Shown: positions 25,938 to 34,468, counted from the first letter of the stretch. The stretch is DNA of 34,468 nucleotides from Bodo saltans (GCA_001460835.1 CYKH01002245.1:1253-35720), one strand, 5' to 3'. Translations and numbers: made by a program. Notes: a model not told the origin generated them from the letters alone.

Positions 25938-28900
25938 ATGAGTCAGTCTGGATCTCCCTCATCTGTTCCCTGGCGATTCCGAGGAGCAGCAAACGCCGCA
26001 TTCAGCGGAGTGACCGCCATTGAGTTTGATCGCACATGCGAACTCCTTTGGCTTGGCGACGCGTTCGGGCACGTGACTTCCTTTGCCTTGTCAACACCGT
26101 CTGCAACCACATCAAGCCAGGATGAAATTGCGTGGTCCACGTATTCCTCATTCCGGCCGTTTGTGGATACACCGTGTCAGCACATTCAATTTCTGCATGA
26201 TTCATTGATCGCCATGGCCACGAACAACAAGATTCGCGTGACGAAGCGTGGCGGAGTCACCGTGCTGAATTACGATGCTCCTACCGCACTTCAGCGTCGC
26301 ATCGGTTTCTTTCAAACAGATTACGACGGCGGCGCAATGTACCTCGCTGGTGAAACCCCTGGCGTCCAGCGCATTACGTTAGCTCGGCCCGATGAATCTG
26401 AGCAGACAGCATCGGCTGAGGGAATCACCTCGGCCCTGCGCTTTGGTGATGATTGGGTAGCCGTGGGCACCACCGGTGGTAGTTTGAGCCTCCGACATCC
26501 GCTGACATTAGAACCGATTGCCTCCATCAAGCCCTTCGCCTCCCGCATCACTGCCGTTGCAGGCAGTGGCCAACACATCTGGGCCGCATCTTCTGAACGA
26601 AATCTTAGCAACGTCGTCAAAGTCTTTGACACGCGTCAAATGAGCGAACCGTTGAATGTGATTTCTGGTTTGCAAGGCGGCGCAGCTGCATCACTGCGCG
26701 TGTACACCGACCATGCGGCGATTGAGCGAGCATTCTTAGTAACCTCTCAAGGGTTCCACATGCTGCAAGTCGACGCCCCAATGCCGACGTACAGTTCGGT
26801 TGGGATGGAGGGCGGCTCCATCACTGCCGGCGCCGTGACTTCTAGTGGCATCGGCGCGGTGTTAGGAAACGACAAAGGTTACCTTCTCACCATGAGCAAC
26901 GCTGCATCGACTGAAGCGTTTTCGATTCACTCCCAGCCCCGTCAGCCACCCCAACCGAAGGCACACCACGACAACCACCACCATGCGTGGTCGCAGAACG
27001 CCACCAACAGAGGACAGCTGGACTCCGGATTCGATTATGAATATCCGGAAGGAGAATTGTGCTCCAATTGGCCCTCCAATGATTACATGCTTCTCTCTGC
27101 GGAGTCCAAGTTGAAGTTCATGAACATTCGCGTCCCTCAAGGTCAAGTGATGGTCAACACATGGAATTTGACTCGAGCAGATTTGTATGCACCAGACCCC
27201 AAGGACAAGGTGAACATTATCATCCCGAACCCATACCCGTACAATAGCGACTTGGGCGATGACCCTAGCAAAGTGCAAACACTCCTTCAAGACTTACGCA
27301 AGTCGAAGCGAAACGTCACCCGCGCCAAGGGAGAGACCACTGGTCTTTATTCCAAACAAGAGGAGGCACTGCAGGCGTGCTATGGAGGATCGAACCAAAC
27401 CGCGTTCCAGTGGGGCGCGTACAACCCCACTAGGGAAGTGATTGGCATCGACAACTCCACCCCAGAGTCGTGGGTGTCACCGGTGCTGCAAAGTTTGTAC
27501 TTATGCCATGCACCACACTACCCGGTGCGTAAAGCGTTTGTGAATCACGTGTGCAAGAAGGAGTACTGTATTGCTTGTGAGGTAGCGATTATCTTTACCA
27601 ACATGATGATCACCTCGTCGTCGAATTCCACAGCGGCTGCGTTAGGAAGTAGCGCGGCGTCGTTGCTTGCGCCAGTGGTTCAGCCAGCAGGATTGCTTCG
27701 GTGCATGACGCAGCTTCCTCTGTTTGTGGAGGCCGGTTTGTTCGTGCCGACCGTGGATCGCGACCATGCTGTCAGAAAAATTCACTTGACGCAAAAGTTG
27801 CTTCTGGAAGTTATTGACCGCGACCTGCGCATTGCCCCAGAGTTCAAATTCATCCCGCACGCTCGCCCGTCGAGCACCAACACTAGCGTAGCAGGAGCAG
27901 CAGTAGGTTTTACTGCAGCATCGCCCATTATGAGCACTCATTTGCCGTTCCTGGCTGCGTCGTCGGATGGAACGCTATCTCCTGGTATGGCGCTTTCAAG
28001 TCCACTGACAGGCTTTCCCATGCCTGGACTGCCATCGTTGTCGACAACGCCACCGCTGGCGCCGCTTCTTGGCAATAACCCCTTTGCTATTCCCTCCCTA
28101 CAGCAACAGCCACAAGCGCCGGTTGATCTTGACGGGCTGATGGTGACTTACTTTGGCACAGAGTTCCAAGTCTCGTCTCATCGCAACGCAGCTCACGGCG
28201 GGGCCCCTCCAGCGGACATCCCACCCAGATTCTTTTGGGAGGTGCCCGCGTCCGCGGTGAAGGTGGATGAAGGTCTTCAACATCTTCTGAAGCAGTTAGA
28301 ATCGTACAATGGCGACCCCGTGCAGATCAAGCGCTTGCCGCCGATTATCATTCTACTTCTCAACCCTGAGCACGGCAACCTCAAGCCCCCGTCAAGCCTT
28401 AAATTCTCACGCCCGCCCAAGGAGGAGTTCAACTATCTGCTGAGCTCCAACGTTCTGCACCTAGCGGAGGATGTGGACGATTCTGGTCTCTTCGTTGGGC
28501 ACCATCAGACTGGTGACCGCGAAAACTTTGTCCTTGTCAACGATTACTTAGTGTCGACACCGCAGCCGGAGGAGCTGCTCGAGGCGTCCATCCCAGCGAC
28601 CACAACGCATTCTGTGGTCTTGACATGCTACGCACTGGACTCGTTCCGCAGCAATCCAAAATATCAATCCAAAGATGTGGATGCCACTCGACCGCCGAAT
28701 TTGTTCGACACGCTCGGCCCCCTTCTGATTCACGACGATTTTGCAGCACCCCTGCAAAAATTATGGCGGCCCTCCCCCGACGGCGATGATGTGGCGCCTC
28801 CTCCGTTTCCGCAGAGGTTCCAGTCTGCCATCACGTCGCACCTCGACATTCAGCCGGGTGACATCGTCGCGATTGACGCTGAATACGTTGTCCTCGCATG

Positions 28901-29984
28901 GGGAAACAAACGACCAGATGAGCCGGAGTGGATTCGTCGACAGCGCAAGCCGCACATGTCCCTAGCACGTGTGAGCTGCATTTTGAGCGGCAAAGACGGT
29001 GATGAGAGAACGATCATGGATGATTACGTCCACACGCCTGAAGATGTGCTAGACTACGTGACGCTGTACAGCGGTATTCACGAAGGAGATCTTGACCCCA
29101 CGCGCTCCACGAAGAACTTGACAGCGTTGAAAGCCACGCAATATAAACTTCGAGCTCTGGTGGACAGAGGTGTGAGATTTGTTGGGCACGGACTTCCTCA
29201 AGATTTCCGTGTGTGCAACGTTGTTGTCCCCCCGAGTCAAATCATCGACACACTAGAGCTGTTCCACCGCTCCGGCCACAGAAAACTCTCCTTACGTTTC
29301 TTAGCGTACTTAGTGCTCGGCGAACGAGTTCAAGAAGATGAACACGACAGTGTGGAGGATGCCAGAACGTCGTTGAGGTTGTACCGCAAGTACCAGGAGG
29401 CGCAGCTTCTTGGTGTGTTCGAGACGCTGATGGACCACATCATTGCAAGGGGGCACGAAACGAATTGGTACGTACCAAGCTCTGCCATTTCCTCGCCTCC
29501 TCCTCCAGCGTCATCCTCGTCTGCGGTTGCGGATAGTAGCCCGAGTGGGTTGGGATTATTATCCTCGCCCCTCGAAGAGACTGTGTTGACTTCCACCAAC
29601 GACATTGGACTGGAAGGTGAGGGTGGTGACGACAGCGACAGCTCGACAACAGATGACAGCAGTCACAACGCAGCCCGAGTGCTTACGCTCAACCTGGGCG
29701 TCGATCTCGACGGTACGGGCGGGGCCAACGGAGTGTCGTCGTCATCGGCAGCAGTCCAAGCGCTCCTTGGTTCTCCAGGCAAGCTGGCGTCAGGATCTTC
29801 GTCCACTCTAAAGCCAACGACGCAGGGGGACTTTTCTTCACACGACGAAGAAGATGCAAGAAGAGACGCCAATAACTCCACGACGAGCAGCACCAACTCA
29901 GATGATCAACAGATGGAATCTGACTCTCCGTTCATTCCCACACGAGAGCCGACGGGCAACCGTGAACAAGGTGGAGATTTCTAG
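25938..29984 (+). CDS. PAN2: Poly(A) nuclease deadenylation subunit PAN2
   Basis: PAN2 is the catalytic subunit of the PAN2-PAN3 deadenylase, which shortens mRNA poly(A) tails in the cytoplasm. The 1348-residue protein has a WD40-type N-terminus (to about residue 330), a linker with FDYEYPEGELCSNWPSNDYM, and an inactive ubiquitin-hydrolase-like domain. That domain has the family phrase VLQSLYLCHAPHYP and CKKEYCIACEVAIIF but no catalytic cysteine box. The RNase D/DEDDh exonuclease follows. All five catalytic residues are present: D980 and E982 in VAIDAEYV, D1089 in GHGLPQDFRV, H1136 and D1141 in HDSVEDA. About 180 residues after the nuclease core are Ser/Asp/Thr-rich and look like an added disordered tail. 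An insert of low-complexity Ser/Pro/Ala sits inside the hydrolase-like domain. The enzyme should be active. Confidence 0.95.
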   Translation: MSQSGSPSSVPWRFRGAANAAFSGVTAIEFDRTCELLWLGDAFGHVTSFALSTPSATTSSQDEIAWSTYSSFRPFVDTPCQHIQFLHDSLIAMATNNKIRVTKRGGVTVLNYDAPTALQRRIGFFQTDYDGGAMYLAGETPGVQRITLARPDESEQTASAEGITSALRFGDDWVAVGTTGGSLSLRHPLTLEPIASIKPFASRITAVAGSGQHIWAASSERNLSNVVKVFDTRQMSEPLNVISGLQGGAAASLRVYTDHAAIERAFLVTSQGFHMLQVDAPMPTYSSVGMEGGSITAGAVTSSGIGAVLGNDKGYLLTMSNAASTEAFSIHSQPRQPPQPKAHHDNHHHAWSQNATNRGQLDSGFDYEYPEGELCSNWPSNDYMLLSAESKLKFMNIRVPQGQVMVNTWNLTRADLYAPDPKDKVNIIIPNPYPYNSDLGDDPSKVQTLLQDLRKSKRNVTRAKGETTGLYSKQEEALQACYGGSNQTAFQWGAYNPTREVIGIDNSTPESWVSPVLQSLYLCHAPHYPVRKAFVNHVCKKEYCIACEVAIIFTNMMITSSSNSTAAALGSSAASLLAPVVQPAGLLRCMTQLPLFVEAGLFVPTVDRDHAVRKIHLTQKLLLEVIDRDLRIAPEFKFIPHARPSSTNTSVAGAAVGFTAASPIMSTHLPFLAASSDGTLSPGMALSSPLTGFPMPGLPSLSTTPPLAPLLGNNPFAIPSLQQQPQAPVDLDGLMVTYFGTEFQVSSHRNAAHGGAPPADIPPRFFWEVPASAVKVDEGLQHLLKQLESYNGDPVQIKRLPPIIILLLNPEHGNLKPPSSLKFSRPPKEEFNYLLSSNVLHLAEDVDDSGLFVGHHQTGDRENFVLVNDYLVSTPQPEELLEASIPATTTHSVVLTCYALDSFRSNPKYQSKDVDATRPPNLFDTLGPLLIHDDFAAPLQKLWRPSPDGDDVAPPPFPQRFQSAITSHLDIQPGDIVAIDAEYVVLAWGNKRPDEPEWIRRQRKPHMSLARVSCILSGKDGDERTIMDDYVHTPEDVLDYVTLYSGIHEGDLDPTRSTKNLTALKATQYKLRALVDRGVRFVGHGLPQDFRVCNVVVPPSQIIDTLELFHRSGHRKLSLRFLAYLVLGERVQEDEHDSVEDARTSLRLYRKYQEAQLLGVFETLMDHIIARGHETNWYVPSSAISSPPPPASSSSAVADSSPSGLGLLSSPLEETVLTSTNDIGLEGEGGDDSDSSTTDDSSHNAARVLTLNLGVDLDGTGGANGVSSSSAAVQALLGSPGKLASGSSSTLKPTTQGDFSSHDEEDARRDANNSTTSSTNSDDQQMESDSPFIPTREPTGNREQGGDF

Positions 29985-30361
29985 AGCGCATACAAAGGGT
30001 TATACGCACAAAAGAGTCAACGGTCGGTTGCGCGTTTTGATGCATTTTTGGTCGGCGACACCAAAAACGAAGTGTGGTTGCTTCGTTGTTTTGGGGGACT
30101 CGCGAAGTGTTTTGTTCCTCCCTGCGAGGGGAGAACCATGACATAGGTGATGCGACAACAAAGTGCAAGGACACAAAGAAACAAACATTAGCATACGACA
30201 CAATCAAATTAAAAGAAAAGCAAGCTGCAAAGCGATCACAATATTTTTTTCTCTCTTGGAAAAAACGTTGCCTCAATTTCGTTATTTATTCCTTTTGTTT
30301 TCGAAACAAAAAAAAATATTTTCAGAGACCAACGAAATTGCGAAAACAACAAGAAAAAAAA
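29985..30361 (+). promoter_or_regulatory. Spacer, splice acceptor and leader of the RGG zinc-finger gene
   Basis: The 377 bases contain no independent gene. TTATTTATTCCTTTTGTTTTC (from about 30282) followed by an A-rich stretch and TATTTTCAG gives an acceptor AG at 30324-30325, 36 bases before the ATG at 30362. The reading frame is open upstream to 30074 but crosses this acceptor, so the extension is not coding. Confidence 0.55.
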
Positions 30362-31315
30362 ATGCTTCGTCGTGTTGCAAATTCGTCACGATCGGCTGCT
30401 ACGTGCTTTGCTGCTCTGCGCGCCTCGTCGTCTGTGCTGTTCAGCCCCTCACCAACGCTGTTATCCGCCACTGCACATGGAGGAGACAGCAGCAGCAGTA
30501 CTGCACCTGAGCCCACGACTTCCTCTGCTTCGTCACCACCCGAAGTCTATTTCAGGTCCAAACAACGACGCGGACCTCTGACCAACTGGACTTGCCTTTG
30601 TGGATACGAAAACTTTCAACCACAATGGTGCTACGAATGCGGAAGGTGCAAGCAAGAGACGTTTCCGGATGCGACTCCCGGCAGCAACACTGAAGGAAAT
30701 TCTGCCACCCAACCTCCAGACGCTGCCATATCCACAGCAGCAGGACCAGAGCGGCAGCGTGGACCGGTGCCGGAAGATGATCGTTTACGGAAAGATGTGA
30801 AACCTGAAAAGACGCCGCAACGAGGAGGACGGGGTGGTGGAGGTGGTGGTTACAGTGGCAGTTACAGTCGTGGAGGAGGTGGAGGGAGCTCTTACAACAA
30901 CAATACCAACCATTACAAGAAACCTCCATTTCAAAGCGGCGACGTGAACCAGCAGCACACTTCTTCCAACTCTTACGCTTCGCCTGCCCAAACAACGTCA
31001 CAACAATCACCACAGCCACAACAGTCCCAAGTCCCAACAGCACCAACGCATCATGTAACCCTCAACAACGCTGCGCACCAGATGCAACATCAGTCCTCTT
31101 CGCAAATGTATCAACACCACGCCGCGCTGCAACAAAACATTATCACTTCACAACAACAGGTTGCACATTCACATCATCAAGACCAACAGCAAGGGGCTTC
31201 ACATACGTCTCAACCTCAAGCTCAGCAACAAGCGACACCACAATCGCAACTACAGCCACCAGCAAAGAAGCTTGGTTTTAACGTCAAGATTGTAAAAATT
31301 GGAGGAAAGAAGTAG
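30362..31315 (+). CDS. Mitochondrial RanBP2-like zinc finger, RGG and Gln-rich protein
   Basis: This 317-residue protein begins MLRRVANSSRSAATCFAALR, a kinetoplastid mitochondrial presequence. Near residue 78 is NWTCLCGYENFQPQWCYEC, which matches the RanBP2 zinc-finger pattern (W-x-C, Asn, closing C-x2-C) except that the first pair is C-x-C and the loop is one residue short. Residues about 153-177 are Gly/Arg-rich (RGGRGGGGGGYSGSYSRGG), typical of RNA-binding RGG tracts. From about 213 to 300 it is Gln/His-rich and probably disordered. The end, KKLGFNVKIVKIGGKK, is basic. RanBP2 fingers often bind single-stranded RNA, and several kinetoplastid mitochondrial RNA-processing proteins use them with RGG tracts. 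I infer a mitochondrial RNA-binding role but cannot assign an orthologue. Confidence 0.75.
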   Translation: MLRRVANSSRSAATCFAALRASSSVLFSPSPTLLSATAHGGDSSSSTAPEPTTSSASSPPEVYFRSKQRRGPLTNWTCLCGYENFQPQWCYECGRCKQETFPDATPGSNTEGNSATQPPDAAISTAAGPERQRGPVPEDDRLRKDVKPEKTPQRGGRGGGGGGYSGSYSRGGGGGSSYNNNTNHYKKPPFQSGDVNQQHTSSNSYASPAQTTSQQSPQPQQSQVPTAPTHHVTLNNAAHQMQHQSSSQMYQHHAALQQNIITSQQQVAHSHHQDQQQGASHTSQPQAQQQATPQSQLQPPAKKLGFNVKIVKIGGKK

Positions 31316-31968
31316 AGGCCTTTTTTCCCCCAAGAACAAAGAGCCGTTACGAAAAAGAAAGGTTGTTTTTCTTCGCGGATGGAGGTTTTTTTTTCCTAGG
31401 AAAGAGCTGTTGATTTCTTTTCCTCGCGCCTTCCCATCACATCGTCAAGTTGGTCACAATTCCACAGTAAGAGAACGTTTTTGTTGTGGTGCTCTAAAAA
31501 TCATTTAACAGAATGAATGATTGCGCAAGGTATTTGCAAATTGACGCTGAAAACAAACATCGTGGATTGACGTACGTCAAAAAAAGATCTCAATTTCCTC
31601 GTTGTAATGATTAACGAAATTCGTTCAAGGTGGACGAGACACACCCAACACAAACGAAATCCTCCAGGTCATCATAATCCATAAAAGCGTCATCGCTCTC
31701 TTTCTTGCTGTAAAAGCGCTGGAGAATCACCCCCAAAACAACAGAACTGAATCGTTTGTGGTGACATGGGCCCAGTGTTCCCAGTGCATAATGGGACGAA
31801 ATGGTGCAAGTCCAACATGATCCCAAACGAGACACGTTGGACTCGGCGTTGACTGAGTTCAACTCATTTCACTTGCTGGTGATTGGGCGTTTGGTTCATC
31901 GCCACGCGAAATGGCGCCCTATGGAAGATGAAAACAAACTTAAGCAGCCTGGTTGCCCTCAGACTCGA
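31316..31968. other. Gene-poor spacer
   Basis: I see no supported gene. A minus-strand frame at 31611-31862 (83 codons, with an acidic ESDDAFMDYDDLEDF stretch) and a plus-strand frame from 31801 lack recognisable domains or splice signals. The sequence just after 31315 has T-rich runs that may serve as poly(A)/splice signals. Confidence 0.4.
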
Positions 31969-32087
31969 CAGCAATTCCCTCGGACGCTGCCACCTGAGTG
32001 GTCAAGCATGCACTCCTTTCGATGTACAACAACGATGCGGGGTCGCTCCCTAGCACGTGGTCAGCAATTGCAAAGCCATTGTGGAAA
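31969..32087 (+). pseudogene. Relic of an LRR surface-protein gene (two decayed repeats)
   Basis: Two LRR words of the same type as the gene at 32796 survive in different frames. One frame reads RTLPPEWSSM (around 31982-32010), matching SGTLPPEWSSM of the intact gene. A shifted frame then reads MYNNDAGSLPSTWSAIAK (around 32022-32076), matching the YxNxLSGSLPSxWSxM pattern. Deletions and frameshifts between and around them show decay. Its antisense also gives a short false frame resembling the antisense of the intact LRR gene, confirming nucleotide similarity. Confidence 0.7.
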
Positions 32088-32735
32088 CAACATGATATAA
32101 AGGCACACGGCAAGGGTCGATTCCGGTGTGGTAATCCATAAAGATGCATCGAGTGCAGCAATATCTTGATCTAAAGTTGGAAGCTGTTTCTGCTGCAAGT
32201 GGCAATTGAGCGTGCAGGTTCGCAGACAAAAAACCTGTACGTTATCTGTTGTTTTGATTGGTGTGGCTGACATGGTCCACATACGGTGACGCTCATAGAG
32301 GTCAGAAGTTTCACGAAAAGAAAACATGGGGCCCGGCACATCTCGCTCCTACTTCGATATTGAAGCGGAAAAGATCCAAGTTCAACAGCGAAGACCGCTT
32401 TTGACTATTTGGAGTCCTTTGGCACTTCACAACAACATCGATGTGGGGGCCACGCGCGAGCTTTGTGGCATGCTTGCACATAAATGTGATGGTTGTTTGC
32501 GCTTTTCTAGTCGCAATCGAAAGGTCATGGCGCATTTTGTACCCCTTCATTATTGCGGCGAGGATAATCTCAGTGCACTGGATGCGGAAGGACAAGGCAG
32601 TTTCAGCCGTTGGTACATCTTGATGATGGTATTGGGGGCCTAAATTCTCTTGGGCGTCGTTCCCCTTCTTCACAAAATCGATCAATCATTTGAGGTAATT
32701 TTTTTGAGAGTCGCATGGATTCTTTCAACATCGTT
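32088..32735. other. Unresolved region with opposed short ORFs
   Basis: An ATG-initiated plus-strand frame at 32326-32643 (105 codons, MGPGTSRSYFDIEAEKIQVQ...) faces two overlapping minus-strand frames at 32311-32685 and 32061-32339. Neither strand shows a family I recognise, and the plus ORF lacks a clear pyrimidine tract. The two minus frames overlap and together could be one decayed coding sequence. I cannot decide whether any is real. Confidence 0.3.
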
Positions 32736-32765
32736 CGACGTTTTGTCCATTGCGTTGCCTTGCAG
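32736..32765 (+). promoter_or_regulatory. Probable trans-splice acceptor for the second LRR gene
   Basis: CGACGTTTTGTCCATTGCG followed by TTGCCTTGCAG gives an acceptor AG at 32764-32765, 30 bases before the ATG at 32796, with no ATG between. Confidence 0.5.
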
Positions 32766-32795
32766 TAAAGTTTAAGATGTGAAACAAAACGATTC

Positions 32796-34468
32796 ATGCC
32801 CCTTTTCAGTCCGAGTTACGCCTTGTTGGTGGCCTTGTTGCTTGCAGGTCTGCAAGGTCTTGCCGTAGCCGCAACGCCCATGTGCGGCTGTGAGCACCGC
32901 TACGCACTGTTGATGGACTTGTACGTGGCTACTAACGGACCTCAATGGATCAATCGTAATGGCTGGTCCTTGACACCGTCTGACTGCAACGTAGATTGGT
33001 ATGGAGTGACGTGCAGCTCAGGAGACGTTGTTAGTATTGCGCTAGCCGCTAATAACCTTGTCGGCACACTCCCCTCGTCGTGGTGGAACATGACGCGCAT
33101 TCTGAGCATCACGTTGTACAGCAACGGCCTCTCTGGAACTCTTCCACCTGAATGGTCAAGCATGATGCAGATCACTACGCTGCTCATGTACGGCAACAGT
33201 TTGAGCGGGTCCCTCCCTAGTGCGTGGTCGTTAATGGCACGCCTCAACAACCTTCAACTCTTCAGCAATAATTTGAACGGATCCCTCCCAACCCATTGGT
33301 CCGCAATGTCCTCACTGCAGTTGCTCTACTTGTACAGCAACAAACTGAGTGGGTCGCTCCCTAGCTCGTGGTCAGCCTTGACCGCGCTCACCGGCTTGGC
33401 GCTCTCGAGCAATAGCCTCACTGGAACCCTCCCCGAATCATGGTCAGCGATATCCTCACTACGGATATTCTACTTATACAGCAACGGTCTCACTGGCACA
33501 CTTCCCTCGTCTTGGCGCAACATGACCAGCATGGTGGCCCTCCGGTGCTTTCTCAATAGCCTCTCTGGGACCCTTCCGCCTGAGTGGTCGAGCATGACGC
33601 AGATCACTACTCTTGCTCTGTACATCAACCACCTGAGCGGATCCCTCCCTAGCGAGTGGTCGCCAATGACAGGTCTTACCAACCTTCAACTCTACAGCAA
33701 CAGCCTGAGCGGGTCACTTCCTAGCGCGTGGTCAAGCATGTCCTCGGTGCAGCTGCTCTACTTGTACAGCAACAGTCTCAGCGGCACACTCCCCTCGTCT
33801 TGGCGCAACATGACCAGCATGGTGGACCTGACGCTTTCTGGCAACAGTCTGAGTGGTGGCCTTCCTCAAAGTTGGGCGAGAATGAGCAATCTTTGCCAAT
33901 TGAATGTGCAAGACAATTGCCTCTCTGGGGTGGTACCGCCGTCGTTCGTTAACCTGAGCCAACTGATAAGCTTCGGTGGTCTGAATTTATGTCACACTAA
34001 GGTACGAGGAGGCACCAACGTGTCCAGATGCACAGGAGGGGATTGGCCAACAGAATGCTATCGGCTTGTTTCCCAATCGCACACATTAGTGACAATATCG
34101 CCTACAGATCGCCGAAGAAGTCGTTCCTCAACGCAATCACCGTCTGATCCGATGGGCACGACTACTGTGAGCAGCGTATCGCGATCAAGCACCACATCGC
34201 AATCTCGTAGCGCGTCACACTCACTGTCGAAGTCCACAACCTCATCTATCGTGCAATGCGCACTTCTCCCTTCGGAAATGGTCGACGTTTTGCTTGCGCC
34301 GCTAACGGACGTGGCGGAGCTACTGTTAAGTAGTTCGTTGCTTGCAGCTGTCGTCTCTGGATCATCCTACACCTGGGTGAACAGCAACGACACCACTCTG
34401 CACATGATCGGATCCCCAATCGAGCGGCGCGTGCTAACGTCATTGCCGTATGTAGGACTTAACATCAC
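32796..34468 (+). CDS. LRR surface protein, 5' part (cut by window end)
   Basis: The frame is open from the ATG to the end of the window (557 codons, no stop). It starts MPLFSPSYALLVALLLAGLQ, a signal peptide, followed by an LRR cap with paired cysteines (CGCEHRYALLMDLYVATNG, then DCNVDWYGVTC). About 13 repeats of 24 residues follow, with the consensus SGTLPxxWSxMxxLxxLxLYxN, highly uniform in DNA as well as protein. A C-terminal cap (CLSGVVPPSF, NLCHTKV) and a Ser/Thr/Arg-rich stalk come next, then a non-repeat region with LAPLTDVAELLLSSSLLAAVVS. Repeat words use WSxM, whereas the first LRR gene uses YxxW, so the two belong to different subfamilies. The missing 3' part would show whether it has a membrane domain. 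Function is probably surface binding or recognition (inference). Confidence 0.88.
   Translation, partial: MPLFSPSYALLVALLLAGLQGLAVAATPMCGCEHRYALLMDLYVATNGPQWINRNGWSLTPSDCNVDWYGVTCSSGDVVSIALAANNLVGTLPSSWWNMTRILSITLYSNGLSGTLPPEWSSMMQITTLLMYGNSLSGSLPSAWSLMARLNNLQLFSNNLNGSLPTHWSAMSSLQLLYLYSNKLSGSLPSSWSALTALTGLALSSNSLTGTLPESWSAISSLRIFYLYSNGLTGTLPSSWRNMTSMVALRCFLNSLSGTLPPEWSSMTQITTLALYINHLSGSLPSEWSPMTGLTNLQLYSNSLSGSLPSAWSSMSSVQLLYLYSNSLSGTLPSSWRNMTSMVDLTLSGNSLSGGLPQSWARMSNLCQLNVQDNCLSGVVPPSFVNLSQLISFGGLNLCHTKVRGGTNVSRCTGGDWPTECYRLVSQSHTLVTISPTDRRRSRSSTQSPSDPMGTTTVSSVSRSSTTSQSRSASHSLSKSTTSSIVQCALLPSEMVDVLLAPLTDVAELLLSSSLLAAVVSGSSYTWVNSNDTTLHMIGSPIERRVLTSLPYVGLNI
33060..33930 (+). repeat. 72-base LRR tandem repeats with higher-order duplication
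   Basis: LRR units repeat every 72 bases. Near-identical blocks recur at multiples of that period. GGCACACT(T/C)CCCTCGTC plus the following TTGGCGCAACATGACCAGC is at 33495 and again at 33783 (288 bases, four units). The CCTGA(A/G)TGGTC(A/G)AGCATGA block is at 33147 and 33579 (432 bases, six units). Confidence 0.85.

Noticed and set aside
30074-30361. Upstream extension of the RGG zinc-finger protein
   Set aside because: It crosses the splice acceptor at 30325, has no ATG supporting it, and would bury the mitochondrial presequence.
32110-32140. tRNA T-loop-like sequence (GGGTCGATTCCGG)
   Set aside because: The loop is one base short, and no matching D-arm, anticodon arm or acceptor stem was found around it.
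33470-33682. Minus-strand ORFs within the LRR array with regular repeats
   Set aside because: The periodicity is the complement of the 72-base LRR units, and no independent signal supports translation.
33060-33930. Regularly spaced repeats as a CRISPR-like array
   Set aside because: The period is 72 bases in an open frame encoding LRRs, with no spacer/repeat distinction; the context is eukaryotic.

Overview
The window looks like nuclear DNA of a free-living kinetoplastid flagellate, most likely Bodo saltans or a close bodonid. All supported genes lie on the + strand. None shows an intron. Nearly every one is preceded by a polypyrimidine tract and an AG dinucleotide, the trans-splice acceptor arrangement of kinetoplastid polycistronic units. 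Several products begin with kinetoplastid-type mitochondrial presequences (MLRR...). The two leucine-rich-repeat (LRR) genes, with GTLP/GSLP repeats of about 24 residues, resemble the expanded LRR surface families I associate with B. saltans. The organism call is inferred from content; no search was run.

Layout. 254-1340 is a decayed gene: three overlapping open frames plus in-frame stops. Its last part resembles the multi-membrane C-terminus of the intact LRR gene further on. 1917-2225 may encode a small mitochondrial protein. 2447-3886 is a secreted histidine acid phosphatase. 4036-10182 encodes a very large type I surface glycoprotein of unknown function. 10402-11064 is a mitochondrial LIM-type zinc protein, and 11653-12666 is the autophagy protease ATG4. 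13263-17409 is an LRR surface protein with a polytopic membrane domain; it contains an assembly gap and a 100-base tandem duplication that breaks the frame.

17705-19732 encodes a mitochondrial protein with eight C2H2 fingers that matches the RNA-editing helicase-associated factor KH2F1. 20061-23861 is a DENND6-like Rab exchange factor joined to GRAM and dysferlin-type domains. 24116-25636 is a coiled-coil protein with a PDZ-like C-terminus. 25938-29984 is the deadenylase PAN2. 30362-31315 is a mitochondrial RanBP2-like zinc finger/RGG/Gln-rich protein. 31316-32795 is gene-poor and holds a two-repeat LRR relic. 32796 to the window end is a second LRR surface gene, cut by the window edge.

How they fit together. 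Position in a kinetoplastid polycistron does not imply shared function, and the content is mixed. Housekeeping genes for mRNA decay, autophagy and membrane traffic, plus a mitochondrial RNA-metabolism theme (KH2F1-like and RGG zinc finger), are interspersed with surface-protein genes and their remains. The most notable items are the frame-breaking duplication in the LRR gene, the coupling of an LRR ectodomain to a multi-TM domain, the DENN-GRAM-DysF fusion, and the two surface-gene relics. They suggest repeated gain and loss of surface genes between conserved genes.
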